This document shows, in pieces, positions 16,919 to 25,315 of a stretch of DNA of 64,000 nucleotides. Within the stretch, counting starts at the first letter, position 1. Each line of letters opens with the position of its first letter. The notes beneath the pieces were generated by a model. The model made no database searches. It was not told the DNA's origin and saw only the letters and a program-made list of their open reading frames with translations. The stretch spans positions 1 through 64,000 of the forward strand of contig NZ_JAJTTE010000042.1 of the NCBI RefSeq assembly GCF_021343995.1, in the 5' to 3' direction. The position numbers and the translations under genes are program-made. The DNA comes from Pseudonocardia terrae (GTDB lineage Bacteria > Actinomycetota > Actinomycetes > Mycobacteriales > Pseudonocardiaceae).

Positions 16919-17322
16919 TGCGCACCGACGCCACCGAGCTCGGGGACGCCCGACGCCGGGTCGAGGCCCTGGTCTGCGACCTGCCCGGCGGCGGGGTGGA
17001 CGACCGGATGTTCAACGAACCGTGGGAGCTGCGGGCCTTCGCCATGGCCGTCGCGGCCTACCACGACGGGAAGTACGAGTGGAGCGAGTTCCAGCTCTCG
17101 CTGATCCAGGCGATCCGGCAGTGGGAGGAGGGCGCGAGCGGTGAGCCGTGGAGCTACTACGAGCACTGGCTGACAGCGCTGGAGACCGTCCTCGCGGACA
17201 ACGGCGTGCTGTCCGACGCGGACGTCGACGCCCGCACCCGCGAGGTCCTCGCGACCCCGAAGAACGCCGACCACCACAAGGCCCATCGCGAGCCCGTGGC
17301 CGTCTCACCCGCCCGAGGGTGA
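16918..17322 (+). CDS. Nitrile hydratase activator / cobalt chaperone (NhlE-like)
   Basis: 134 residues, resembling the N-terminal helical part of the beta subunit ('DDRMFNEPWELRAFAMAVAAY', 'YYEHWLTALETVLADNGVL'). Such proteins (NhlE in R. rhodochrous J1, P14K or P16 elsewhere) bind an apo alpha subunit and deliver it, with cobalt and oxidised cysteines, into the holoenzyme by subunit exchange. The ATG at 16918 overlaps the alpha stop (TGATG), so synthesis is coupled. The C-terminus is rich in His, Lys and Ala and may be disordered. It is the last gene of the operon; a hairpin follows. Confidence 0.88.
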   Translation: MRTDATELGDARRRVEALVCDLPGGGVDDRMFNEPWELRAFAMAVAAYHDGKYEWSEFQLSLIQAIRQWEEGASGEPWSYYEHWLTALETVLADNGVLSDADVDARTREVLATPKNADHHKAHREPVAVSPARG

Positions 17323-17337
17323 TCGACGAGGCCTGAC

Positions 17338-17378
17338 CCGGCCGCGCGGCCTCCGCTCCCCGGGGCCGCGCGGTCCGG
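17338..17378 (+). terminator. GC-rich hairpin after the nitrile hydratase operon
   Basis: Arms CCGGCCGCGCGGCC and, across an 11-base loop, GGCCGCGCGGTCCGG pair with one bulge. It begins 15 bp after the activator stop. There is no T-run, as is common for actinomycete terminators. Confidence 0.6.
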
Positions 17379-17578
17379 TCGGTGCCGCCCGAGACTCGTA
17401 GGCCAGCACCCCGCCCGGGCCCGGTCGCGCAGGAGCCGAGCGGCGCGGGTCGAGGCGCGATCGCCCCGCGGCATTCGTGCTCGACCCCGTTCACCCTCCG
17501 CGGGTGGGGCCCGGGTCGCGGACGACCGGCTTCTATCGGCCCCGGCGTCTGCAGGTCGGGGAACGGGGAGGCGACACG

Positions 17579-18097
17579 GTGCACACGAACCGCTGGGGGC
17601 GCGCGGTCGCGGCGGGGCTGCTCACCGCCGCGGTCGCCGCCGGCTGCTCCTCGGCCCCTGCCGCTCCGCCGTCTCCGTCGCCGGCGCCCCCGGCGCCTCC
17701 GTCCACCGCGGCGCCGCCGTCGACCGCCTACTCGCCGCAGTTGTGTGCGGCGGCGACGCAGTTCCAGACCGCCACGAACGCGCTCGTCCAGCTCGACGCC
17801 ACGAAGGTCGGGACCGACGGCGTCAAGACCGCCCTGCAGAACCTGGGCGACGCCGGACGGAACCTGGCGACGGCGGCGAAGGCGCAGTTCGCCCCGCAGG
17901 TCGCGGCGCTGGAGCAGGCACTCGGCTCCCTGCAGACCACGATCGGCCAGCTCACCGACCAGACGAGCCTGTCGAGCAAGCTGGGGGCTCTCACAGCCTC
18001 CGTGGCGCAGGTCGAGGCAGCCGCCGAACCCATCGTCGACAGTGTCCGCACCGGGTGCAGCGGTGTGCCGCCGGTCTCGATCCCGCCGACCTCCTGA
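17579..18097 (+). CDS. Putative secreted lipoprotein
   Basis: 172 residues. The signal peptide is basic at the start ('HTNRWGR'), hydrophobic in the middle and ends in lipobox VAAGC with Cys21, predicting a lipid-anchored surface protein. A Pro/Ser/Ala-rich spacer (about 22-50) leads to a helical domain with heptad-like repeats ('LQNLGDAGRNLATAAKAQF', 'LGALTASVAQVEAAAEPIV') and two cysteines that could form a disulfide. No enzyme motif is seen and the function is unknown. The GTG at 17579 is chosen because GGGGAGG precedes it and it gives a clean signal peptide. It is the only gene between the nitrile hydratase operon and the ATPase. Confidence 0.75.
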   Translation: MHTNRWGRAVAAGLLTAAVAAGCSSAPAAPPSPSPAPPAPPSTAAPPSTAYSPQLCAAATQFQTATNALVQLDATKVGTDGVKTALQNLGDAGRNLATAAKAQFAPQVAALEQALGSLQTTIGQLTDQTSLSSKLGALTASVAQVEAAAEPIVDSVRTGCSGVPPVSIPPTS

Positions 18098-18202
18098 CGC
18101 GCATCGCTCACCTGCCCGAGGTGAGGTGACGGAACACCCGGATCGCGACGATTCCGGTGCTGGGCGCGCGGGGGGCCGCGTCGTCGGATCGGAGGATTGG
18201 CC

Positions 18203-20953
18203 ATGCGGACCGACCTTCCGGAGGGCACGGGGACCGAGCGGGCGGACCGGGGCGAGGACTGGTGGGCCCGGACGCCGGTGGCGGTGGCCGAGGCGTTGGG
18301 CGTCGACCCGGGTCGGGGGCTGACGGCGGACGCGGCCGCGGACCGGCTGCGGATCCACGGGCCGAACGCGTTGCCCGAGGAGAAGCCGAAGGCGGGCTGG
18401 TTGCGGTTCCTCGAGGAGTACCGCAGCTACATGCAGATCATCCTGCTCGCCGCCGCCGTGGTGTCGCTGGTCGTGGCGGAGTGGGGCACCGCTGTCCTCC
18501 TGGTCGTGTTGACCGTGCTCAACGCCGTGATCGGGCTGCGGCAGAAGGGCAAGGCCGAGAGCGCGATGAACGCGCTGCGGTCGATGATGAAGGCCACCGC
18601 CCGGGTCCGGCGCGACGGCACGACCAGCGAGATCCCTGCGGAGAACGTGGTGACCGGCGACGTCGTGCTGATCTCCGCCGGTGACCAGGTCCCCGCCGAC
18701 GGGCGCATCGTCGCCGCGAGCGCCCTGCAGATCGACGAGTCGGCGCTGACCGGCGAGAGCACGCCGGCGTCGAAGGAGCCCACCACGCTGGCCGGCCGGG
18801 CTCTGGGGCCCGGCGACCAGGTGAACATGGCCTTCATGAACACCCCGGTCACACACGGCAGCGGGACGATGATCGTCACCGGCACCGGGGAGCGGACCGA
18901 GCTGGGCCGGATCTCCTCGATGCTCGCCGCGACGGCCGAGGAGAAGTCCCCGCTCACCCGCGAGCTCGACCGACTCACCCTGTGGATCGCGGGCGCCGCG
19001 GGCCTGACGATGGTCGTGATGTTCGTCCTCGGCCGCGCCCGCGGCGACGCCTGGGACGCGCTGTTCATCAGCGCGGTCGCGCTGGCGATCGCGGCGATCC
19101 CCGAGGCCCTGCCGACGGTCACCCAGTGGATCCTCTCGGTCGGCGGGGTCGACCTCGCCAACCGCAACGCCATCGTCAAGGAGCTGCCCGCGGTCGAGAC
19201 CCTGGCCTTCACGTCGGCGATCAACTCGGACAAGACCGGGACCCTGACGATGAACCAGATGACCGCCGTCGAGATCGTCGACGCCGGCGACCGGTACACC
19301 GTCTCCGGCAGCGGCTACGAGCTCGAGGGCAAGGTCCACCACGCGGCCGGGCGCGCGGCGTCGATCGAACCGGCGATCCTGCCCTACGTCGTCGCCAGCG
19401 ACGCCCACCTCGTCGACGGCCGGGTGGTCGGCGACCCCACCGAAGGCGCCCTGCTCGTGCTCGGGCACAAGGCCGGCCTCGACATCGACGCGACTCGCGC
19501 GGCCCTGCCCCGGCTGGCCACCCTGCCGTTCGACCCCACCTACAAGATGATGGCCACCTTCCACACCGCCACCGACGGGGGCGGACGCCCGGTGGTGCGC
19601 TGCTTCGTGAAGGGTGCGGCGCCCGCGGTGATGGACCAGGCTGCCTCGGCGCACTCGGCCGACGGGCCCGTCCGGTGGGACGCCGAGCTGAAGGCACGGG
19701 CGACCGAGCACATGGTGCGCATGGAACGCGCCGGCATGCGGGTGATGGCGGCCGCCGTGCGCGACCTCGACCCGGCCGGGTTCGACCCGGAGGGCGACCT
19801 GCTCGCGCACGTCACCGACCTGCAGGTGACGAGCCTGGTCGGCATGGTCGACCCGCCCCGGGCGGAGTCGAAGCAGGCGGTGGCCGAGGCGCAGGCGGCG
19901 AACATCCGGGTCCGGATGGTGACCGGCGACGACGTGACCACGGGCGCCGCGATCGCCGAGCAGCTCGGCATCACGGGCACCGCCATCCTCGGCGCCGACT
20001 TCGCCGCCCTGCCCGAGGACGTGCGACTCGCCCGGATCGACGAGATCGGCGTGGTCGGCCGGGTCGCCCCCGAACACAAGGTGCTCCTGGTCGACACGCT
20101 CAAGAAGAAGGGCGACGTCGTCGCCATGACCGGCGACGGGGTGAACGACGCCCCGGCCATCAAGGCCGCTGACATCGGCATCGCCATGGGCTCGGGCACC
20201 GACGTCGCGCAGAACGCCGGCCGCATGATCCTCTCCGACGACAACTTCGCCACCATCGTCTTCGCCGTCGAACAGGGCCGCAAGATCTACGACAACCTGA
20301 CCAAGTACATCCGGTTCGTCCTGCTCCTGCTCGTGGTCTTCGTCCTCACCTTCCTCGGGGCGAGCCTGTTCAACATCGCCGCGGGCGAGCCGTTCACCCC
20401 GGCGCAGGTGCTGTGGATCCACTTCTTCGTCAACGCCGCCTTCGGCTTCGCCCTCGGCTTCGACCGCGAAACACCGGGACTCATGCGACTGCAGCCGCGC
20501 CCGCGCGGGGAGTCCGTGCTCACCACCGGGCTGATGGTCACCGTCGGCCTGGCCGGGCTGTTCATGAGCATCGCGCTGTTGAGCCTGATCGTGCTCGGCC
20601 AACAGACCTTCGGCGATCTCCGGATCGGGCAGTCCATCGCGTTCACCTCGTTCGCCCTCTGCCTGGTCGTCGCCGCCTTCGAGTGCCGCAGCGCCACTGC
20701 GACCGTGTTCACGCTCGACACCTTCGACAGCAAGCAGATGAACCGTGCGGCGGTCGCCGAGATCGTGCTCGCTGTCCTGGTCACGCAGACCGACGTGTTC
20801 AACCGGCTGCTCAACACCGTCGACATCACCGCCGTGCAGTTCCTCTGGGCGGCCGTGCCCCCCGTCGGCCTGCTGCTGCTCTGGGAGGCGGGCAAGGCGG
20901 TCGGGCGGCGGGTGTCCTCCGTGCCCGGGTCGGCCGCGACCAGCGTGGCGTGA
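18203..20953 (+). CDS. P-type cation ATPase, PacL/Ca2+-ATPase-like (P2 type)
   Basis: 916 residues with the full P-type layout: an N-terminal cation-ATPase domain, TM1-2, actuator motif 'TGES' (in 'DESALTGEST'), TM4 motif 'AAIPEALPTV' (PEGLP variant typical of P2 pumps), phosphorylated Asp343 in 'SDKTGTLT', hinge 'MTGDGVNDAPAIKAADIGIA', and six C-terminal membrane helices. It exports a cation such as Ca2+ or Mn2+ using ATP. The usual Cys before SDKTGT is Asn here. The ATG at 18203 follows GGAGGA. PPK2 follows 26 bp downstream, so energy supply or phosphate control may be linked. The ion cannot be fixed from sequence. Confidence 0.92.
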   Translation: MRTDLPEGTGTERADRGEDWWARTPVAVAEALGVDPGRGLTADAAADRLRIHGPNALPEEKPKAGWLRFLEEYRSYMQIILLAAAVVSLVVAEWGTAVLLVVLTVLNAVIGLRQKGKAESAMNALRSMMKATARVRRDGTTSEIPAENVVTGDVVLISAGDQVPADGRIVAASALQIDESALTGESTPASKEPTTLAGRALGPGDQVNMAFMNTPVTHGSGTMIVTGTGERTELGRISSMLAATAEEKSPLTRELDRLTLWIAGAAGLTMVVMFVLGRARGDAWDALFISAVALAIAAIPEALPTVTQWILSVGGVDLANRNAIVKELPAVETLAFTSAINSDKTGTLTMNQMTAVEIVDAGDRYTVSGSGYELEGKVHHAAGRAASIEPAILPYVVASDAHLVDGRVVGDPTEGALLVLGHKAGLDIDATRAALPRLATLPFDPTYKMMATFHTATDGGGRPVVRCFVKGAAPAVMDQAASAHSADGPVRWDAELKARATEHMVRMERAGMRVMAAAVRDLDPAGFDPEGDLLAHVTDLQVTSLVGMVDPPRAESKQAVAEAQAANIRVRMVTGDDVTTGAAIAEQLGITGTAILGADFAALPEDVRLARIDEIGVVGRVAPEHKVLLVDTLKKKGDVVAMTGDGVNDAPAIKAADIGIAMGSGTDVAQNAGRMILSDDNFATIVFAVEQGRKIYDNLTKYIRFVLLLLVVFVLTFLGASLFNIAAGEPFTPAQVLWIHFFVNAAFGFALGFDRETPGLMRLQPRPRGESVLTTGLMVTVGLAGLFMSIALLSLIVLGQQTFGDLRIGQSIAFTSFALCLVVAAFECRSATATVFTLDTFDSKQMNRAAVAEIVLAVLVTQTDVFNRLLNTVDITAVQFLWAAVPPVGLLLLWEAGKAVGRRVSSVPGSAATSVA

Positions 20954-20979
20954 TCACGCCGAGGCCGGCGAGGAGCACC

Positions 20980-21858
20980 ATGGGCAAACACAAGAAGAAG
21001 GTCAAGAAGCACGCGACCACCGCCGCCGACGACGGCGCTGTGGCGGTGCTGCCGGACGAGGCACCGGCGTCCGGCGGTTCACCGCCGCAAATGAAGCAGA
21101 AGGAGTACCGCCGCGAGCTGCGACACCTGCACGGTGAGCTCGTCGCGCTGCAGGAGTGGGTCAAGGCGACCGACGCCAAGGTCTGCGTGGTCTTCGAGGG
21201 CCGCGACACCGCCGGCAAGGGCGGCACCATCAAGGCCATCACCGAACGGGTCAGCCCGCGGGTGTTCCGCGTCGTCGCGCTCCCGGCCCCGACCGAGCGC
21301 GAGAAGTCGCAGATGTACATCCAGCGCTACGTCCCCCACTTCCCCGCCGCCCGCGAGGTCGTGATCTTCGACCGGAGCTGGTACAACCGCGCCGGGGTCG
21401 AACGCGTGATGGGCTTCTGCACCGAGCAGGAGGCCCGACGCTTCCTCGAACAGGCACCCGCCGTCGAGCGCGCGATGGTCGACTCCGGGATCATCCTCGT
21501 CAAGTACTGGCTCGAGGTCAGCAGCGACGAGCAGACCCGCCGGCTGGAGAGCCGCATCGACGACCCGCGCAAGATCTGGAAGCTGTCCGAGCTCGACCTC
21601 GAGTCCTACAACCGGTGGGCCGAGTACTCGCGGGCGCGCGACGACATGTTCGCCGCCACCGACACCGCGTGGGCGCCGTGGTACGTCGCCCACTCCGACG
21701 ACAAGAAGCGCGCCCGGCTGAACATCATCACCCACCTGCTCGGCCAGGTGCCCTACGAACACATCCACCGCACGAAGGTCACCCTGCCCCGCCGGGACGT
21801 CCCCGAGGAGTCCGCCGCACCGACACTGGCGTACCGGTACATCCCGACCCCGTACTGA
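20980..21858 (+). CDS. ppk2: Polyphosphate kinase 2
   Basis: 292 residues, class I PPK2 size. A Lys-rich disordered start (1-12) and a spacer precede the P-loop-kinase-like core. Walker A is GRDTAGKGG (74-82) and Walker B/lid motif 'FDRSWYNRAGVE' starts near 130, followed by 'EQARRFLEQ' and 'KYWLEVSSDEQTRRL'. It transfers phosphate between polyphosphate and nucleoside diphosphates, usually making GTP or ATP. The ATG at 20980 follows AGGAG. It is probably co-transcribed with the ATPase upstream and converges on the Rv1733c-like gene 22 bp away. Confidence 0.94.
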   Translation: MGKHKKKVKKHATTAADDGAVAVLPDEAPASGGSPPQMKQKEYRRELRHLHGELVALQEWVKATDAKVCVVFEGRDTAGKGGTIKAITERVSPRVFRVVALPAPTEREKSQMYIQRYVPHFPAAREVVIFDRSWYNRAGVERVMGFCTEQEARRFLEQAPAVERAMVDSGIILVKYWLEVSSDEQTRRLESRIDDPRKIWKLSELDLESYNRWAEYSRARDDMFAATDTAWAPWYVAHSDDKKRARLNIITHLLGQVPYEHIHRTKVTLPRRDVPEESAAPTLAYRYIPTPY

Positions 21859-21880
21859 CCGGCGCGCGGGTGCCGGGCGT

Positions 21881-22459
21881 TCATCGCCCGCTGCGCCAGT
21901 GCGGCTCGACCTCGGACCACTCCCGTTCCCACTCCGCGGCGCGCAGCCGCGCGACCCCGGCGAACGCGGCGTGCGCGAGCACCGCCACGACGAACCCCCC
22001 GACCATCAGCACGACGGCCGTACTGGCGATCGTCACGAAGACCGTCTCCGGACCGGTCAGCGGGGCACGGACGAGCTGCCCGTCCGCGGTGACCCACGCC
22101 TCGACCCGGTCCCCGGCCTGCTTCGGGCCGGCGACCTCCGTGCGCCCGACGTGCGTGATCCCGTTGCGGTCGGTCCACCGCACCCCGGCCGGGAACCGGT
22201 TGCCGCGTTCGGGCAGGACCGGGACGTTCTCGGTGAGGACCACCGCGATCGGGGTGCGGTCCCGTGCCTCGACGGCCGCCCGGTCCGCGAGGCTCCGGTG
22301 GACGCCCAGCCCGACCAGGGCCGTGGCCGCGAGGAGCCCGAGGACCATCGCGCAGACCACCCACCGGGCGAGGTCGGCGGCCCGGTCCGAGCGGCGCCGC
22401 GCCGGCCGGGGGTGCCGCCGGCCGGGCGGCGAGGCGTGGGCGTGCTCGCCGGCGCGCAT
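21881..22459 (-). CDS. Rv1733c-like two-helix membrane protein
   Basis: 192 residues. A basic N-terminus rich in Arg and Pro (1-27) leads into a first membrane helix ('WVVCAMVLGLLAATALVGL', about 32-50), then an extracytoplasmic domain with 'GVRWTDRNGITHVGRTEV', and a second helix ('VFVTIASTAVVLMVGGFVV', about 139-157). This layout is the mycobacterial Rv1733c family, a dormancy-regulon membrane protein of unknown role. AAGGAG stands before the ATG at 22459, which overlaps the stop of a 55-codon gene (TGATG). Confidence 0.8.
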   Translation of the reverse strand: MRAGEHAHASPPGRRHPRPARRRSDRAADLARWVVCAMVLGLLAATALVGLGVHRSLADRAAVEARDRTPIAVVLTENVPVLPERGNRFPAGVRWTDRNGITHVGRTEVAGPKQAGDRVEAWVTADGQLVRAPLTGPETVFVTIASTAVVLMVGGFVVAVLAHAAFAGVARLRAAEWEREWSEVEPHWRSGR

Positions 22460-22626
22460 CAGGACTCCTTCGGGTCGTCCTTGACGGTGTGCGCCGCGGC
22501 CGCCGGCGCGTCGGCCGACGGCGCGGGGGTGTCGACGACCGAGTCGGGATCGGCCTCGTCGCCGTAGAGGGCGGACAGGACGTGCTGTTCCTCGTCCGCG
22601 TCGGGCACCGTCGACGGTGGGGGCAT
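22459..22626 (-). CDS. Small acidic protein coupled to the Rv1733c-like gene
   Basis: 55 residues, acidic and probably disordered ('DADEEQHVLSALYGDEADPD'), ending in 'HTVKDDPKES'. Its TGA overlaps the ATG of the Rv1733c-like gene, an arrangement of translational coupling that supports its being real. The start at 22626 is the nearest ATG; longer starts cannot be excluded. No known family is recognised. Confidence 0.5.
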   Translation of the reverse strand: MPPPSTVPDADEEQHVLSALYGDEADPDSVVDTPAPSADAPAAAAHTVKDDPKES

Positions 22627-22813
22627 GGTGGCCAGGGTCCGGTCGGTCCGCCGCGACCGGCAGGGCCGAAGGTCCGTGACGGCTCCGCGGCGGGCCCCGT
22701 CCGGCCGCCGCCGGTACGCCGTCCAGCACGGCCCAGCGGGTCCACCGGCCCTGCCGTGTCGGCCGGTCCTGCGGCAGCCTGCACGCGAGCAGACCCGACC
22801 CGCTGCGGAGCAC

Positions 22814-23443
22814 ATGATGACCCTGGTCGACCACGGGGCGCTGACCGGCTGGGACTCGCTGGTGGTCCTGCTCGCCGAGGGGACGGACCCGCCCGGCCGG
22901 CAGCCCCCGGACTGGGTGCGGAGCTGGGTCCACGACTCCGGCGCGGCCCTCGAGATCGCGCGGGGCGCCGGCCCGGGCGCTGCCGTGTCCGGTGCGGCCC
23001 TCCGCCGGCACCGTGCGGTCCTGGTGCTCCGTCCCGACGCCGCCTCCCCCCCGTACCGGGTGGTCGCCGCCGTACAGGAGCACGACGCCGACCGACCCGT
23101 CGTCGACGCAGCGGTGTCCGCCGCCAGGGCGTGCCACGGCCGGTTGCGGGTCCTGCACGCCGTACCGCGGTCGTTCGGCGAGCGCAGCGTCGGCCTCGAC
23201 GAGGCGGTGGACCGGGGGCGACGGTTGGTGTCCGGCATCGGCGCGGCCGGGGAGCAGGGCGTGACGATCGGCGGTGAGCTCGTCCGGGCATGGCCGCACG
23301 AGGTCCTCGACGAGACCCTCGAGGCCGACCTGTTGGTCGTCGGCGGTGCGCGCCCGAGCGGTCCGGCCGAGCTCGGGCTCACCGCCCTCACCGCCGTGGT
23401 GCACGCGTCGTGCTCGGTGCTGGTCGTGCCCCGCGCGACCTGA
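22814..23443 (+). CDS. Universal stress protein-like
   Basis: 209 residues. The C-terminal half (about 85-209) has the USP alpha/beta fold: 'YRVVAAVQEHDADRPVVDAA', then 'LRVLHAVPRSF' and near the end 'DLLVVGGARPSG', where ATP-binding USPs usually have GxxGxxG followed by Ser. That motif is incomplete, so ATP binding is uncertain. The N-terminal half is shorter and lacks clear motifs and may be a decayed first USP unit. ATG at 22814 follows GGAG and is preferred to distant upstream starts in Arg/Pro-rich sequence. It sits in a block of stress-type genes (PPK2, Rv1733c-like, DUF1876). Confidence 0.75.
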   Translation: MMTLVDHGALTGWDSLVVLLAEGTDPPGRQPPDWVRSWVHDSGAALEIARGAGPGAAVSGAALRRHRAVLVLRPDAASPPYRVVAAVQEHDADRPVVDAAVSAARACHGRLRVLHAVPRSFGERSVGLDEAVDRGRRLVSGIGAAGEQGVTIGGELVRAWPHEVLDETLEADLLVVGGARPSGPAELGLTALTAVVHASCSVLVVPRAT

Positions 23444-23455
23444 CCGACCCGCCCC

Positions 23456-24196
23456 TCAGGACGCCGCGGCCCAGACCTGTGCGGCGGCGAGGTCCGCATA
23501 CGGGAAGACATGGACCTGCGGGTGCACGACGTACCCGGCCACCGAGGCGACCGCCGGAGCCACGGGGATGTCGGTGGCCAGGGCGACCCGCCCGATCTTG
23601 CCCTGGTGCCCCACCACGAACTGGACGTGCCGCACGACGCTGCCGAGGCTCGTCCAGCCGGGCACGCTGCGGACGTGCAGGACCAGGCCGCGCAGCTCGC
23701 CGTGCCGCGCCATCCAGGGGTCCACCGCCGCGGCGAGGGACTCGAAGTCCTCGATGCGCAGGGCCTCGCTCACCTCGGCGGTGGCGACGCCGGTGGTCTC
23801 GTCGAGGGCGACCTGGATCCGGGCCCCGGCGGGGAGCGCGGCGAGCCAGTCCGCGGCCGGGCTGCGGTCCGTCCTCGGGAAGACGCGCATCGGGAACGGC
23901 ACCACGAACCCCGCCCACTGGGTGGGGCGGGCGACCCAGCCGAGGTTGGTGACGACCGCGACCCCGTCGTAGGCGCCGACGGTCTGCAGCCCGAGGCGGA
24001 CGTCGGCGAGGACCGCGGGCGGCGTCAGCCCGCGGAAGTCGTCGTCGATCTCGATCAGGCACCGCAGCCGAGCACCGCCCGCCCTGGCCTGCTCGATCAT
24101 CGGCGCGACGACGTCGTCGAAGTCCTGCGGGGTGAGGAGCCCGCCGACGCGCAGGCCGACCACGCCCGCGGGGAGACCGGCCAGCATCTCGATCAT
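23456..24196 (-). CDS. Tandem SpoIIAA-like (STAS-fold) protein
   Basis: 246 residues made of two similar halves, each resembling the SpoIIAA-like DUF3478 domain. The first begins 'MIEMLAGLPAGVVGLRVGG' and contains 'RCLIEIDDDFRGL'; the second contains 'ELRGLVLHVRSVPGWTS', 'GKIGRVALATD' and 'HPQVHVFPYADLAAAQVWA'. Members are small cytoplasmic or membrane-associated proteins of unclear role, possibly lipid-binding. The first half also has the 'GVAVVTNLGW' and 'VRVFPRTD' elements in matching order. It converges on the USP-like gene and precedes the DUF1876 gene on the same strand. Confidence 0.75.
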   Translation of the reverse strand: MIEMLAGLPAGVVGLRVGGLLTPQDFDDVVAPMIEQARAGGARLRCLIEIDDDFRGLTPPAVLADVRLGLQTVGAYDGVAVVTNLGWVARPTQWAGFVVPFPMRVFPRTDRSPAADWLAALPAGARIQVALDETTGVATAEVSEALRIEDFESLAAAVDPWMARHGELRGLVLHVRSVPGWTSLGSVVRHVQFVVGHQGKIGRVALATDIPVAPAVASVAGYVVHPQVHVFPYADLAAAQVWAAAS

Positions 24197-24220
24197 GTGA
24201 TCCCTCCCGGAACCGGACGT

Positions 24221-24487
24221 TCAGGCGCGCGGCCGTGCGGGCGTGCCCATCTGCTCCAGGTCCGCGGCGGCGACGTCGAGCAGGTGGTGCGCGAGCTCCG
24301 AGAGGGCGCGCGCCGCCGCGAGCTCGTCACCGATCACGGGCACGTCCCGGTCGGTGGGGTTCAGCCTCGCCACTCCCACGCCGACGACCGCGTCCCCCTC
24401 GCGCGCGCCCAGCCGGGCCACCGCACGGGTCTTCCCCTCGTGCTCCTCGATGTCGATCGACACGGTCCACCGCTTCGCCTCGTTCAC
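24221..24487 (-). CDS. DUF1876 protein (Rv2632c-like)
   Basis: 88 residues with the DUF1876 pattern 'WTVSIDIEEHEGKTRAVARL' and 'GVGVARLNPTDRDVPVIGDELAAARAL'. The family is actinobacterial, small, dsRNA-binding-like in fold, and in Mycobacterium is linked to the dormancy response; molecular function is unknown. It lies 24 bp upstream of the SpoIIAA-like gene and both may form one unit. Its presence with PPK2, USP and Rv1733c-like genes marks a stress cluster. Confidence 0.85.
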   Translation of the reverse strand: MNEAKRWTVSIDIEEHEGKTRAVARLGAREGDAVVGVGVARLNPTDRDVPVIGDELAAARALSELAHHLLDVAAADLEQMGTPARPRA

Positions 24488-24625
24488 GACCGCCCCCTTC
24501 TCCCGGGCCGCGACCCTCCTCCGCGGTCCGCAGCGCCACGAGGGCCGACCTGCCCGCGGTCCCAGGGCCGATGAGCACCTCGGGCCGCGAGCCCGCGCGA
24601 CCGCATCGACGAACGGCCCGCCCGG

Positions 24626-25315
24626 CTACTCCCCGTCCCGTGCGACCGCGTCGAACATCCTCGAGGCGAGGTCGAGGAAGCGGCGTTCGAGGTCGTCGGG
24701 GTCGAGACCGAGCTCGGCGGCGAACCGCTCCGACAGCAGCCCGAAGCCGTAGGACATCGAGGCGTAGACGGCGTAGAGCGCGGCGGGGTCGTCGACGGCG
24801 GGTTCCCGCGCGCCCGGCTCGGGGTCCAGCCGGCTCATCATCGCGCGGCGGGTGGTGAGCGTGCGGACCGTGTGGTCGTGGTCGAGGACGAGCATGACGA
24901 TGAGCCGGATCGCCTCCCGGTAGCGGAGGGAGGCGTCGAGCGAAGTGGTGAGCCACTCCGCGGTGCCCATGTCCTCCTCGCCCGGCACCTCGTCCCGCGG
25001 CCGGGCGATCTCCCGCTTGGCCGCGGCCCGCAGCAGCTCCTGGCGGGACCCGAAGTAGTGGTAGACGAGCGCGCGGTGGACCTCGGCGCGATCGGCGATC
25101 TCCCGCAGGTTCATCCCGGCGAGCACGCCCCGCTCGCGCAGCAGGTCGACGGCGGCGTCGACGAGGAGCTGCTCGGTCGCCGCCCGCGACTGCGCCGGGC
25201 GCCCCGCGCGGCCCTGCCGGGGCTCCGGTGCACCCGCTGCTGGATCCGGCACGACCGCCTCCTCTTCCCGCGCGCGGGCGTCACCGTACAACCGGCCGCC
25301 CATCGGCTCAGCCAC
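24626..25315 (-). CDS. TetR-family regulator
   Basis: 229 residues. The N-terminal HTH spans about 45-95 ('TEQLLVDAAVDLLRERGVL', 'LREIADRAEVHRALVYHYF'), followed by a ligand domain of unknown specificity. The first 40 residues are disordered. It is the last gene of the minus-strand catabolic arm; the start is placed at the GTG 25315, overlapping the SDR stop by 8 bp, though an ATG at 25303 is possible. It may bind the TTGACA-N3-TGTCAA sites at 30568-30605 that control its operon, which is inference. Confidence 0.85.
   Translation of the reverse strand: MAEPMGGRLYGDARAREEEAVVPDPAAGAPEPRQGRAGRPAQSRAATEQLLVDAAVDLLRERGVLAGMNLREIADRAEVHRALVYHYFGSRQELLRAAAKREIARPRDEVPGEEDMGTAEWLTTSLDASLRYREAIRLIVMLVLDHDHTVRTLTTRRAMMSRLDPEPGAREPAVDDPAALYAVYASMSYGFGLLSERFAAELGLDPDDLERRFLDLASRMFDAVARDGE

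Noticed and set aside
17012..20602. Minus-strand open frame of about 1200 codons opposite the P-type ATPase
   Set aside because: Shadow with low-complexity composition; the plus-strand ATPase has complete motifs and a good ribosome binding site.
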